From Actinomycetota bacterium (GTDB lineage Bacteria > Actinomycetota > Geothermincolia > Geothermincolales > RBG-13-55-18), in contig JASEFK010000004.1 in NCBI GenBank assembly GCA_030019255.1, forward strand, positions 89,569-153,568: 64,000 bases of DNA. The letters are read 5' to 3'. Positions 8,152-16,234 of the stretch are shown piece by piece. The notes under the pieces were generated by a model. It was not told the DNA's origin and did no database searches. It saw only the letters and a list, made by a program, of their open reading frames with translations. Each line of letters begins with the position of its first letter. Positions within the stretch are counted from its first letter, which is position 1. Both the position numbers and the translations under genes were made by a program.

Positions 8152-8988
8152 TCAAGCGGGTTTCTCGGCCTTGATGATGCCGTACCCGAAGAGACCGTCC
8201 CGGAAAAAGGAGTCCAGGATCTCGCACCCGGCGATGAAATCCTTCACCTTGTCCTCGGGGAACGCGCCCGGTTTCTCCTGCAGGGCGCGAAGGGCATTTT
8301 CCCTCCAGAGCCTGGGGGTAGGAAGTACCCGGTCCGTGATGTCCAGGATGGCCACTTCCCCGAAGCCCGCCTCCACCAGGCGGTCGGCGTAGGTGCCCAT
8401 GGTGGGGAGCTGAGCGGGACCCCAGGCCTTGAGTAGCTTGTAATATTTTCCCAGGTGGACCAGAAAGAAAAGCAGCCCCTTGTGCGGCGAGAGCAGCTTG
8501 CGTTGCATGATATCGCACATGATCAGCGTACCTCCCTCGCGGAGGACGCGATGGCACTCGGTGAAGAGCCTGCGCTTGTCAAACATGGTGTGGGCGGCCT
8601 CCATTATCCAGACCAGGTCGAATGATCGGTCGGGATATCCGTTGTCCATGCCGTTGGCCACCCGGAAACGCACCTTGTCGTATCCCCGCTCCCGGGCTCC
8701 CTCCAGGGCCAAGCGCACGCACCGTTCGCTGGTGCTGATGCCCTCCACGAAGCACCCGTACCTCTCGTGGAGGCGGAAGGCCGGCGTGCCTATACCGCAA
8801 CCCACGTCCAGCACCCGGGTGTCCGGGGTTATGTCGCACCACTCGGCCATCCTCTCGATCATGGCCTCGGCGGCCTCGGAGAGTTCCGTTTCCGGCCCGG
8901 CGAAGTAGCCGAAGTGAAAATTGTCCCCCATGAATTCCTTCCAGGCGTCGGTGATATTGTCGTAGTGGGTCGCAGAGTCCACCGGCAT
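8152..8988 (-). CDS. SAM-dependent methyltransferase (UbiE / sarcosine-dimethylglycine type)
   Basis: A 278-residue class I methyltransferase. Motif I is RVLDVGCGIG (about residues 58-67), followed by FDLVWIMEAAHTM as motif II and LREGGTLIMCDIM as motif III. The N-terminus (HYDNITDAWKEFMGDNFHFG) resembles glycine/sarcosine N-methyltransferases and tocopherol or sterol C-methyltransferases, which accept small or isoprenoid acceptors; substrate is undecided. I chose the ATG at 8988, preceded by AAGGGGGTG. The open frame continues upstream to 9225, but that extension (proline-, glycine- and arginine-rich) does not look like protein. The gene is divergent from a TetR regulator at 9512, which may control it. 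Confidence 0.85.
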   Translation of the reverse strand: MPVDSATHYDNITDAWKEFMGDNFHFGYFAGPETELSEAAEAMIERMAEWCDITPDTRVLDVGCGIGTPAFRLHERYGCFVEGISTSERCVRLALEGARERGYDKVRFRVANGMDNGYPDRSFDLVWIMEAAHTMFDKRRLFTECHRVLREGGTLIMCDIMQRKLLSPHKGLLFFLVHLGKYYKLLKAWGPAQLPTMGTYADRLVEAGFGEVAILDITDRVLPTPRLWRENALRALQEKPGAFPEDKVKDFIAGCEILDSFFRDGLFGYGIIKAEKPA

Positions 8989-9511
8989 CGAGAAACACCC
9001 CCTTTTCGCTTCCCATCCCGCCCCGGGATCGAAATTCTTCCAGGACCACCCGCCGCCGAGCAATTTCCACGGCCCCACATCAGGTGACTTATTAATTATC
9101 CCCGTTGGGTTCGGTGGGCGCAACGGCAGTCGGCGATAAGGGGCACGGCTTGCGGGCCCCGCCCCGGAATACCCTTTCGACCCACGACCTTCCGCCGGGT
9201 TCGATGAGGGGGGAACTTTCCGCATCCACCGCTTGAGCCTGCCGGCGTTCGTCTTTGCGGCGCTTTACCGTACCGGAGGCGTTCCACCACGGCGGGATCA
9301 TCGGGGCAGGAAACGTGGGCCTCCCGCCGCTCCGCGGGTCCTCCCGCTTGCTGTCGGGATCGGGGTTGCCTCCGTCACCTGAACGTGTCGTCCTTCGGGC
9401 GACCTCAAGGTTTGTCCCGGCCGGGGGCATGGTGTAACTTATTTGTCGTGTTCCCGTAGGATCCCGACGCTTCGGTTGCGATTGGAAAAAGTCGAGAAAA
9501 GAGAAGCACGT
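8989..9511. promoter_or_regulatory. Divergent intergenic region between methyltransferase and TetR genes
   Basis: No gene is seen in these 523 bases. An AT-rich patch at 9087-9100 (ACTTATTAATTATC) probably holds the methyltransferase promoter on the minus strand. A related ACTTATT occurs at 9437-9443 just before the TetR gene. The shared word could be part of a common operator, but eight or fewer matching bases is weak evidence. Confidence 0.35.
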
Positions 9512-10204
9512 ATGGCTGGAAAAGGCGCTGACCGACTCGGCCGTCCGCCCGGAAAAGCGGTGTCCGGGAAGGGGAGGATATACGGCGGGCTCACGCAGGA
9601 GAAGCGGAGGGAAGCCCGCAGGAACCGGCTGCTGGAGGCCGGACTGGAACTTTTCTCCAGCGAGGGCTATCACCGCACCCCCATAGAGCGGCTCTGCGAG
9701 GTATCCCACGTGACCACCCGCCACTTCTACGAGCTGTATCCGGGTAAGGAGGAGTTCTTCCGTGACCTGCTCGACACCCTCATCGAGGACTCCCGGCGTG
9801 CGGTGCTCGAGGCCCTGGGAAAGGAGTTCGCGGACCCCGTGGAGACGGCAAGGGCGGGGATATCCGCCTTCGTGCACTCTTACCTGGACGACCCGCGCCG
9901 GGTGCGCGTCATCCTGGTGGAGGCGGTGGGTATAAGCCCGGAGATGGAGCGGCACCGGCGGGGGCTCATCCACGACTTCGCCGGTATCATAGAGGCGAAG
10001 GCAAAGGAAATGGCACGCCGCGGCATGATTCCGGAAAGGGATTATTCCCTGGGGTCGCTGGCCCTGGCGGGGGCGGTGAACGAGCTCATGATCGACTGGG
10101 TGTATTCCGATTCACCGCCTCCCCAGGAAAGGGTCATCGAGGAGATCGTGGACCTTTTCCGCCTGGTGATCTTCGGGTTGAACGTTCTCAGGGGCAGGCT
10201 TTGA
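9512..10204 (+). CDS. TetR-family transcriptional regulator
   Basis: A 230-residue regulator. The TetR helix-turn-helix is at about residues 30-75 (RNRLLEAGLELFSSEGYHRT, IERLCEVSHVTTRHFYELYP, GKEEFF). The C-terminal domain (HSYLDDPRRVRVILVEAVG) is the type seen in TetR_C domains that bind hydrophobic ligands. ATG at 9512 is the most plausible start; an in-frame TTG at 9443 would add 23 residues but has no ribosome site. It diverges from the SAM methyltransferase at 8152-8988, which is its likely target. Confidence 0.85.
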   Translation: MAGKGADRLGRPPGKAVSGKGRIYGGLTQEKRREARRNRLLEAGLELFSSEGYHRTPIERLCEVSHVTTRHFYELYPGKEEFFRDLLDTLIEDSRRAVLEALGKEFADPVETARAGISAFVHSYLDDPRRVRVILVEAVGISPEMERHRRGLIHDFAGIIEAKAKEMARRGMIPERDYSLGSLALAGAVNELMIDWVYSDSPPPQERVIEEIVDLFRLVIFGLNVLRGRL

Positions 10205-10322
10205 GCCCCTTTTCGACGGCGCGGCTTTCTACTTCACGTACCACTTCGCCGGGTGGGAGTCCTTATCGGACCGTCTTCAGGAAGGGCGGAACGGGGGCGT
10301 TCCTACCCGTACGCGCATGGCT

Positions 10323-10328
10323 TATAAT
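10323..10328 (+). promoter_or_regulatory. -10 element for tRNA-Ser
   Basis: A perfect TATAAT 33 bases before the first tRNA nucleotide. The -35 position (TTCCTA at 10300-10305, 17-bp spacer) is poor, as is common for GC-rich stable RNA promoters. Confidence 0.6.
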
Positions 10329-10361
10329 GGACACAGGTGGGCGACTGCCGGGGCAACACGC

Positions 10362-10454
10362 GGAAGGGTGACCGAGCTGGCCTAAGGTGATCGCCTGCTA
10401 AGCGATTGTGCGGGTAAAACCGCACCGTGGGTTCGAATCCCACCCCTTCCGCCA
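10362..10454 (+). tRNA. tRNA-Ser (anticodon GCU)
   Basis: A 93-nt class II tRNA. The acceptor stem GGAAGGG pairs with CCCTTCC, followed by discriminator G and an encoded CCA (10452-10454). The anticodon arm ATCGC-CTGCTAA-GCGAT gives anticodon GCT, which reads AGC/AGU serine codons. A long variable arm (TGTGCGGGTAAAACCGCACC) and the T arm with GGTTCGAATCC follow. Variable arm, discriminator and anticodon all agree on serine. Confidence 0.97.
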
Positions 10455-10462
10455 GCAACCAG

Positions 10463-10497
10463 CCGGGAGAAGGACGCGGACTCTCCCGGTTTGCTTG
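10463..10497 (+). terminator. Rho-independent terminator after tRNA-Ser
   Basis: A perfect 8-bp stem CCGGGAGA (10463-10470) with TCTCCCGG (10482-10489), an 11-nt loop, and a moderately T-rich tail TTTGCTTGT. It begins 9 bases after the tRNA CCA end. Confidence 0.8.
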
Positions 10498-10645
10498 TCC
10501 TTGAATCCGCTTCGGGCTGGGGGAGTCGGCCCGCTGAAAGGCGGGACCGTGGCGGAATGGGTATTCGCCGACGGACCGCATGGGACGGGCAGAAGCTCCA
10601 CGGCCGCAGGGAAAGGATCCAAACCGGTCGGGAAAGGAGGAGGAA

Positions 10646-11251
10646 TTGACCAGGAGAAGGCTGCGCAAGATAGTCGCCCGGGAGATGGGGCGGAAGTCCG
10701 TCGGGCGGGAGAGGCACCGGGAGCGGAGGAGGGAGAGGAGGCGCCGCGGGAGCAAAGTGGCTTTCCTGCTGGGTGCGGGAGCGGGGGTCCTTGCCGCCCG
10801 CGCCTACTTGGAGAGGCCGATCCCGGGCGCGGGAAGGGTGACCCTGGCCGATGAACAGCCCGGGCCCCTGAGCACCATGATGGCCGAGCTCATGAAAGGG
10901 CTGCTCAAGGACCCCCAGAAGAAAGCCCTGGCTGACGGCCTGAACCTCTCCTTGGCCCTGCAGGACCTGAACAACCCCGACCTGGCCGCCACCATGCGTT
11001 TCGCGGGAAGCGACGTCACGGTGAGCAACGGCGTGGCGGAGGACACCGACGTGTACGTGGGGACCGAGCTGGGAGTGCTCCTGAGCCTGGCCAAGGCGGG
11101 CAAGGGCAGGCAGTTCATCGAGTGGCTGCGGTCCGAGGAGGGGAGGAAGGTCGTCGAGGCCGTGCGCGGGGGGCGTTTCAGGATAAGGGGCGTGGCGCGC
11201 AAGCCCCTGCAGATGCTCCGCTTCCAGAAGCTTCTGACCCCCTCCGGCTGA
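10646..11251 (+). CDS. Membrane-anchored protein with a possible SCP2-like domain
   Basis: A 201-residue protein starting at the TTG at 10646, which has an excellent AAAGGAGGAGG site 5-6 bases upstream; an ATG at 10580 lacks one. The N-terminus is very basic (GRERHRERRRERRRRGSK), then comes a single membrane helix (VAFLLGAGAGVLAARAYL, about residues 36-53). The remainder, with MAELMKGLLKDPQKK, ATMRFAGSDVTVSNG, DVYVGTELGVLLSL and VRGGRFRIRGVARKPLQML, resembles the SCP2 sterol-carrier fold that binds lipids. The family match is from pattern memory. The basic head followed by a helix predicts a cytoplasm-in orientation. Confidence 0.65.
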   Translation: MTRRRLRKIVAREMGRKSVGRERHRERRRERRRRGSKVAFLLGAGAGVLAARAYLERPIPGAGRVTLADEQPGPLSTMMAELMKGLLKDPQKKALADGLNLSLALQDLNNPDLAATMRFAGSDVTVSNGVAEDTDVYVGTELGVLLSLAKAGKGRQFIEWLRSEEGRKVVEAVRGGRFRIRGVARKPLQMLRFQKLLTPSG

Positions 11252-11274
11252 CATACGGCAGCGCGGGAGGTTTT

Positions 11275-11679
11275 TCACCGCCGGGAGGAGCCGTTGCAGC
11301 CCGGTTTACCTCCGGGAAAGATCAGCCTCTTGACCGTCTCGCGCAGCTCCTCGAGCTTGAAGGGCTTGGTTATGTAGGCCTCCGCGCCCATCTCCCGGCA
11401 TCTTGCCCGGTCCTCCATCCCGCTCTTGGCGGTGAGCATGATGATGGGGATGTCCCTGGTCTCGCCGGAGGCCTTGAGCTGCCGGAGGACCTCGTAGCCG
11501 TCCATGCCGGGCATCATGATGTCCAGCAGGATGATGTCCGGTTTTTCGGCGGCCGCCAGGCGCAGGGCCTCCCGGCCGCTGGGCGCCGTGTACACCTTGA
11601 TGCCTATCTTGGCCAGGTTGAGCTCCAGCAGTCGGAGGAACAATTGATCGTCGTCCACCACCAGGGCTCGAGCTTCCAT
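11275..11679 (-). CDS. Single-domain response regulator (CheY-like)
   Basis: A 134-residue stand-alone receiver domain. The acidic pocket is VVDDDQ, the phospho-acceptor is D53 in ILLDIMMPG, the conserved Thr is in IIMLTAKS and the conserved Lys is in ITKPF. No output domain follows, so it must act by binding a partner. ATG at 11679 is preceded by GGAGGGAAATA; the ATG at 11706 in the same frame has no ribosome site. It converges with the SCP2-like gene, 23 bp away. No histidine kinase lies beside it. Confidence 0.9.
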   Translation of the reverse strand: MEARALVVDDDQLFLRLLELNLAKIGIKVYTAPSGREALRLAAAEKPDIILLDIMMPGMDGYEVLRQLKASGETRDIPIIMLTAKSGMEDRARCREMGAEAYITKPFKLEELRETVKRLIFPGGKPGCNGSSRR

Positions 11680-11706
11680 TATTTCCCTCCGAAGCCCGGC
11701 CGACAC

Positions 11707-12322
11707 CCTACCCTATTAGTTTACCCCGCTCTACTTCCCGCAAAACCCGCTTTTCCGGGAAACGAAGTGCCCGGTACCGCTCCGGGTTTCCTTTCCCGCC
11801 CCGCTTCATGCGAAACCCGGTACCTCGCAGGTGGCAGGATCTCCCAAGCTACCATCCTTTTCCCATGATACATTTCCTCGGCAGCCATGTTTTCGGAAAA
11901 TGAACCCCCCTTCAGGTATCCCTTGAACGGGATCTCTGCCTGCCAAGTGGTGAATCTTGCATGCATCTGCTCCTTGGCGCTCCACGCGCCGGCAGTTGAG
12001 GGCTTCCATTGGGCACGGGGAGGAGACGGGAGAAGCAATCGGCGGCAAGGAGGGGATCCGGGCCGGTACGGCCTTTGGCAAGGTGACCGGAAAATGACGG
12101 AAAGACGCGGTTATCCCGCATGTTTGGCGGTATTGAATTGGATTGACACCGGCTTTCCTCTTGCAAGTTTTCGATTATCGATCTGCCGGATGATTCCGGG
12201 TGGTCCTCCAGGGACGAGGCGGACAACCCGTGGCAGGGGAAGCAAGCACCGGGATATCCCGTTTTTTGACCCTCGGTCCCGGAGCTCCGCTCGGACCTCA
12301 AGCCGCGATGTGTCGGGTCCCG
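11707..12322. other. Gene-free region with nested inverted repeats
   Basis: No convincing gene on either strand. Two strong inverted repeats stand out. At 11735-11761, TTCCCG-C-AAAA pairs with TTTT-C-CGGGAA around the loop CCCGC (ten pairs, one C.C mismatch). At 11782-11820, CCGGGTTTC pairs exactly with GAAACCCGG across 21 bases, and CCCGGTACC occurs both before and inside the second arm. They lie 55-140 bases upstream of the response regulator on the minus strand and may belong to its leader. The rest, to the promoter at 12323, shows nothing I recognise. Confidence 0.4.
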
Positions 12323-12351
12323 TTGACAGCCCGGGGAGCGGACCCTAATAT
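12323..12351 (+). promoter_or_regulatory. Strong promoter with overlapping inverted repeat, for the MerR-TetR gene
   Basis: TTGACA at 12323-12328, a 17-bp spacer and TAATAT at 12346-12351. Directly after it lies ACTGACTGTCCAGT (12354-12367), an ACTG-N6-CAGT inverted repeat at the expected start of transcription, typical of an autoregulatory operator. An in-frame ATG at 12352 would fall inside the -10 region, which shows that the true start codon is further downstream. Confidence 0.75.
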
Positions 12352-12411
12352 ATGACTGACTGTCCAGTTTTTTCCGATACTATGAAATGTATGCCGCAAA
12401 GGAGGAAGGCT

Positions 12412-13308
12412 TTGGCGCGAAAGAAAAACCAGGCGACGAAGAAGGAAGGCGCAAGGCGGTCCGCGCCGGGCTGGGAGGCGGAGGAGTTCCTGCGGGTCTT
12501 CCGGAGCCGGACGGGAAACGCCGTTACCCGCAACCGGCTGGAGCGCTACCTGCGGGAGGGGCTCGTGTTCCCGCCGGGGAAGGATGGCCGTTTCGACGAG
12601 ACCCACCTGGAGCGTCTGCAGATGCTTGAGCACCTGCGCTCCCGCTACGGGATGAGTATGCGGGACATGGCGGGGATATTCGGGGTGCTGGAGGGTAAGC
12701 GCGAGGAGCCCTCCCGGGAGGGGGCGGCCGAGAGGGGGGATGACCGGAGGAGGAAGATCATCGCCAACGCGGCGCGCCTCTTCGCCGGCAAGGGCTACCA
12801 CGGCACCACGGTGGACGAGATCGTGCAGGCCACGGGGATCGCCAAGGGGACCTTCTACCTCTATTTCGAAAGCAAGGAGGACCTGCTGGTCGAGGTGATC
12901 AAGAACCTCATCGACGAGACTCTGCAGAGGATAGACGAGAAACTGCGCGGGAAGGGGAGGAGCGATTTCATAACCCGCATCGAGGCCAAGGGGGAGGAGC
13001 TCCTCGGGCTTTACCTCGAGAACAGCGAGCTACTGTACATGCTGCTCGGGGAGACGGTGGGCAACCACCGCCTGCAGGAACAGCTCCACGAGGTCTACGA
13101 GCGGCTCGCGGAGCGGCTGGAGGAGGACCTGCAGTGGGGGGTGCAGGAGGGGGAGATATTTCCCTACCAGGACCTGCGGACGGTGGCCTACGCCCTGGTG
13201 GGCATGGGGCAGACGGTGGCCATCCTGGTCTCGGGGTCGGACCGGGAACAGCTGCCCAGGATACGGGCCACCGTGGACCAGCTCATCCGGCGCATTTTCT
13301 CGCGCTGA
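12412..13308 (+). CDS. MerR-TetR fusion transcriptional regulator
   Basis: A 298-residue protein with two different DNA-binding modules. Residues about 25-80 look like a MerR-type winged helix (RNRLERYLREGLVFPPGKDG, then FDETHLERLQMLEHLRSRYG, MSMRDMAGIF). Residues about 105-150 are a standard TetR helix-turn-helix (IIANAARLFAGKGYHGTTVD, GIAKGTFYLYFESKEDLL), followed by a helical ligand-binding domain. The TTG at 12412 has AAAGGAGG exactly 6 bases upstream; in-frame ATGs at 12352, 12382 and 12391 are too close to the promoter or lack a site. Likely autoregulated through ACTG-N6-CAGT at 12354. Targets are unknown; the AOR operon downstream is a candidate. Confidence 0.88.
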   Translation: MARKKNQATKKEGARRSAPGWEAEEFLRVFRSRTGNAVTRNRLERYLREGLVFPPGKDGRFDETHLERLQMLEHLRSRYGMSMRDMAGIFGVLEGKREEPSREGAAERGDDRRRKIIANAARLFAGKGYHGTTVDEIVQATGIAKGTFYLYFESKEDLLVEVIKNLIDETLQRIDEKLRGKGRSDFITRIEAKGEELLGLYLENSELLYMLLGETVGNHRLQEQLHEVYERLAERLEEDLQWGVQEGEIFPYQDLRTVAYALVGMGQTVAILVSGSDREQLPRIRATVDQLIRRIFSR

Positions 13309-13498
13309 GTCCAGCTCCCGCCCGTAGGCAGGGCCAGCCTTGCCTTCTGGTGGGTAAAGAAATTACGCCTCTCTCTTTCTTAAGCCTCCCCCTTTCCTTG
13401 TCGGGAGGGCGCTTTAGCGCGTCTTTGGAAGGGGCAGCTGCCGTCTCCCCCCGACGGGAAGTTTGATGGAAGAGGCTCCTGCCCGCGGTTCGGCCCAC
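13309..13498. other. Intergenic region downstream of the MerR-TetR gene
   Basis: Nothing coding is visible. The stretch is rich in C/T on the plus strand. It lies between the end of the MerR-TetR gene and the 3' end of the minus-strand RNA candidate; no clear terminator for the regulator gene was found. Confidence 0.4.
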
Positions 13499-13658
13499 AA
13501 AATAGAGGACCCCGGTTTCCGGCAAACCGGGGTCAGCAGGGAGGGAGGTGCTCCGGTAGGGGTACCAGAGCACGGATGAGGTCACATCCTTATCCACCGT
13601 CCTTCCCTGATCCCCCTCCGGGGGCGGGAAGGTGTTAATAAGTGATGCTACCTTCAGG
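13499..13658 (-). ncRNA. Candidate stand-alone structured small RNA, about 160 nt
   Basis: On the minus strand, a promoter TTGATT (13693-13688), 17-bp spacer and TATATA (13670-13665) predicts a start near 13658. The transcript then folds into GAAGGT/ACCTTC (13655-13650 with 13633-13628), CCCCC-GGA-GGGGG (13624-13612), and a three-way junction: TCAGGGAAGGA side 13609-13600 paired with 13546-13537, enclosing GGATG/CATCC (13589-13574) and GTGCTC-T-GGTA/TACC-G-GAGCAC (13573-13548). It ends with a perfect 11-bp stem (13534-13508, loop GCCGG) and CTCTATTTT, an intrinsic terminator. No protein-coding frame fits and no gene lies downstream on that strand. I do not recognise the RNA class. Confidence 0.6.
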
Positions 13659-13664
13659 TTTACA

Positions 13665-13693
13665 TATATACACCTTTTCGGATGAATAATCAA
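13665..13693 (-). promoter_or_regulatory. Promoter for the minus-strand small RNA
   Basis: Read on the minus strand: TTGATT, exactly 17 bases, then TATATA, in an AT-rich patch that stands out from its GC-rich surroundings. It points away from the AOR gene and towards the folded RNA at 13499-13658. Confidence 0.6.
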
Positions 13694-14136
13694 GACATTT
13701 GTTTTTTCGACTTTCCGGTTCCCTCCAATTGCCGCATAAGCGCCTTGATGCGCCGTGCACGGTGGTCCCGGCTATGTGGTAGAGCCCTCCGGGAACGGGC
13801 CGAGCGGTTGCCGCCGGAGCGACTACGGGCGCGGTCCGCGGGTACTGCCCCGCATCCCGTTCGGAGAGGCTTTTGTCGTAAGGGATAAAGCCGGGGCCCG
13901 GACTCGCGGATGCAGGGCTCGGAAAGTCGGACGGCCGCTTTCTCGCCCGGTCGTTCGCCTTCCTTCTGTTATAATGGCCTTAACCGTTTGGCGGGACAGG
14001 GTTTCTCGCAAGAGTCAGGGGCAAAACGACCGACGCTTTCGATTCCCGTCGCTCTTGAACAGGCCGGCTCTTCCGGCGGACGGGACGGCGGGTGCTCCCG
14101 AAGTCGGCGGAGGAGGAAAAAGGAGGGAAGTGTCTC
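13694..14136 (+). promoter_or_regulatory. AOR upstream region with a -10 element
   Basis: No gene is seen in these 443 bases. A TATAAT at 13970-13975 with no good -35 is the most likely AOR promoter and would leave a leader of about 155 nt. The leader contains GC-rich inverted segments but I could not fit it to the molybdenum/tungsten cofactor riboswitch. AAAAAGGAGGG at 14118-14128 is the ribosome site for the ATG at 14137. Confidence 0.4.
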
Positions 14137-16203
14137 ATGATGGGTGGTAACTGGGGCAAGGTCCTTAAGGTGGATCTCACGGAGCGGACCATCGAGGAGG
14201 AGGTCATTCCGGAGGAGCATTACCGGGATTTCCTGGGCGGAAGCGGGTTGGCCGCCAAGTGGTTCTTCGACCACCGGGGCTGGGAGGCGGAGCCGCTTTC
14301 CCCGGAGAACCCCCTGATGATCATGAACGGACCGCTCTCGGGCACCAACTATCCCGGGGTCTCCCGGCTGGAGATCTGCGCCCGCTCTCCCCTGACCGGG
14401 ATATGGGGAGAGGCCTCCATGGGGGGCCACTTCTCCCCCCAGCTCAAGCGCACGGGCTATGACGGCATCATCGTCCTGGGAGCCTCCGAGAAACCCGTTT
14501 ATCTCTACGTGACCGACGAGGGTGCCGAGATACGCGACGCCTCCCACCTGTGGGGCAAGGACACCTACGAGACGGAGGAGCTCCTCAAGCAAGAGGTGGG
14601 GGACAAGCGCGCCCAGGTGATATGCATCGGGCCGGCCGGCGAGAACCTGGTAAAATTCGCCAACGTGATGAACGACCGTGGCTCCACAGCGGGGCGCTGC
14701 GGCATGGGCGCGGTGATGGGATACAAGCGCCTCAAGGCGGTGGTGGCCCGCGGCAACAAGAAGTTCCCGGTGGCCGACGAGGCGGGATTCAAGGCGGCAC
14801 GGGAGAAGATGTCCGAGGCGCTCAAGTTCAGCATGGTGGCCGAGGGGCTGCATGCCTTCGGGTCCAATGTGCACATGGAATACGGCATGGCCATCGGCGA
14901 CGTGCCGACGAAGAACTGGCGGGAGGCCTACTGGGCGGAAGGACCGGAAAAGCTGGGCGGGACCACGGTGGCGGAGACCATCCTCACCCGCACCCATTCC
15001 TGCTTCGCCTGCCCCATCGCCTGCAAGCGCATCGTGGAGATAAAGGAAGGGCCTTATCGCATGGAGGAGGGGCCGGGCTCGGAGTACGAGGCGGCGGCCG
15101 CCCTGGGGACCCTCCAGAGGATGGACAGCATGGAGGCCAACCACAAGGCCAACGAGCTCTGCAACCGCTACGGGATGGACGTCATCTCCTGCGGGGGAGT
15201 CATCGCCTACGCCACGGAGGCCTTCGAGGCGGGCCTGATAAAAAAGTCCGATACCGGCGGTCTCAAGCTGGGTTGGAACCAGCCGGACACCCTGCTCGAG
15301 CTCATCCGGAGGATCGCCTTCCGCGAGGGCATCGGGGACGAGATGGCGGAGGGCGTGCGCTCCATGTCCCGCAAGTTCGGTGGGGAGGAGTTCGCCATCC
15401 ACGTCAAGGGGCTGGAGTGCCCCATGCACGACCCGAGGGCTCTCTGGGGCATGGCCCTCACTTACGCCACCTCCATCCGGGGCGCCTGCCACTGCGCGGA
15501 TTCCAACCTCTACGTGGACCTCGGTCTGCTCAACCATAACGAGCTGGGGGTGAAGAGGAGCTGGCCCTACCGGGCCAAGGGGAAGGCGGCCCAGACGGTG
15601 GCCTCCCAGAAGAAGGGAGTCATCGCCAACTCGGCGGTCATCTGCGAGTACGCCTGGAATGCAGCGGGAGGTTCGCTGGCGGAGATGGCGGAGGCGCTTC
15701 GCGCGCTCACCGGTTTCAATTATACGGTGGAAGAGCTGGCCAAAGTGGGGGACCGCATATGGTACATCAAGCGGGCCATCGGCAACCTCTGCGGGGCCAC
15801 GCGGGAGGACGACCGCCTGCCGCGGCGCATCCTCGAGCCCCATCCGGAGGGGATAACCTCCAACCTGCACCTGGCGGTCTTCCCCCAGTTCATGTCCATG
15901 GTGCCCATGGGGAAGCTCAGGATGGAACGGGTCAAGGAGACCACGGCCAGCCTGATGAAAAAGTACCTCTTCCCCAACATGGACAAGATCCTGACCTCCC
16001 TCAACAAGCTGCCCGTGTTCTCCACGCGGGGGAAGAAGCTGGAGAGGAAGGACCCGGAGGAGATAAGGCGGAGGACGGTGGCCTTCGACGAGATGCTGGA
16101 AGAGTACTACCGCCTCCGGGACATCGACGAAAAAGGGAGGCCCAGCCGGCGGCGGCTGGAGGAGCTGGGCCTCAATGACGTGGCCGACGTCCTCCATGGA
16201 TGA
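14137..16203 (+). CDS. aor: Aldehyde:ferredoxin oxidoreductase (tungstopterin enzyme)
   Basis: A 688-residue AOR-family enzyme, full length. These cytoplasmic enzymes interconvert aldehydes and carboxylic acids using ferredoxin, with a tungsten bis-pterin and a [4Fe-4S] cluster. The cluster ligands are C289, C292 and C296 (SCFACPIACKR) and C503 (AVICEYAW), very close to the positions in the Pyrococcus enzyme. The N-terminal domain shows the usual GGNWGKVLKVDLTERT opening and GGSGLAAKW. ATG at 14137 (or the adjacent one at 14140) has a good ribosome site. The MoaD-like gene follows immediately, a standard pairing. The exact aldehyde is not predictable from sequence alone. Confidence 0.93.
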   Translation: MMGGNWGKVLKVDLTERTIEEEVIPEEHYRDFLGGSGLAAKWFFDHRGWEAEPLSPENPLMIMNGPLSGTNYPGVSRLEICARSPLTGIWGEASMGGHFSPQLKRTGYDGIIVLGASEKPVYLYVTDEGAEIRDASHLWGKDTYETEELLKQEVGDKRAQVICIGPAGENLVKFANVMNDRGSTAGRCGMGAVMGYKRLKAVVARGNKKFPVADEAGFKAAREKMSEALKFSMVAEGLHAFGSNVHMEYGMAIGDVPTKNWREAYWAEGPEKLGGTTVAETILTRTHSCFACPIACKRIVEIKEGPYRMEEGPGSEYEAAAALGTLQRMDSMEANHKANELCNRYGMDVISCGGVIAYATEAFEAGLIKKSDTGGLKLGWNQPDTLLELIRRIAFREGIGDEMAEGVRSMSRKFGGEEFAIHVKGLECPMHDPRALWGMALTYATSIRGACHCADSNLYVDLGLLNHNELGVKRSWPYRAKGKAAQTVASQKKGVIANSAVICEYAWNAAGGSLAEMAEALRALTGFNYTVEELAKVGDRIWYIKRAIGNLCGATREDDRLPRRILEPHPEGITSNLHLAVFPQFMSMVPMGKLRMERVKETTASLMKKYLFPNMDKILTSLNKLPVFSTRGKKLERKDPEEIRRRTVAFDEMLEEYYRLRDIDEKGRPSRRRLEELGLNDVADVLHG

Positions 16204-16234
16204 GAGGAGGGCGCGTCAGGGCGGGGATGAGGAG

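Noticed and set aside
13508-13534. Perfect 11-bp hairpin as terminator of the plus-strand MerR-TetR gene
   Set aside because: On the plus strand it is followed by AGCAGGG and lies 200 bp after the stop; on the minus strand it is followed by CTCTATTTT, so it fits the minus-strand RNA instead.
13694-14136. Molybdenum/tungsten cofactor riboswitch before AOR
   Set aside because: The leader has GC-rich inverted segments but I could not find the conserved core of that class.
13969-16197. A 742-codon open frame on the minus strand opposite AOR
   Set aside because: It is the mirror of the AOR coding frame in GC-rich DNA, His/Gly/Leu-rich with no family motif; AOR on the plus strand has all its cofactor ligands.
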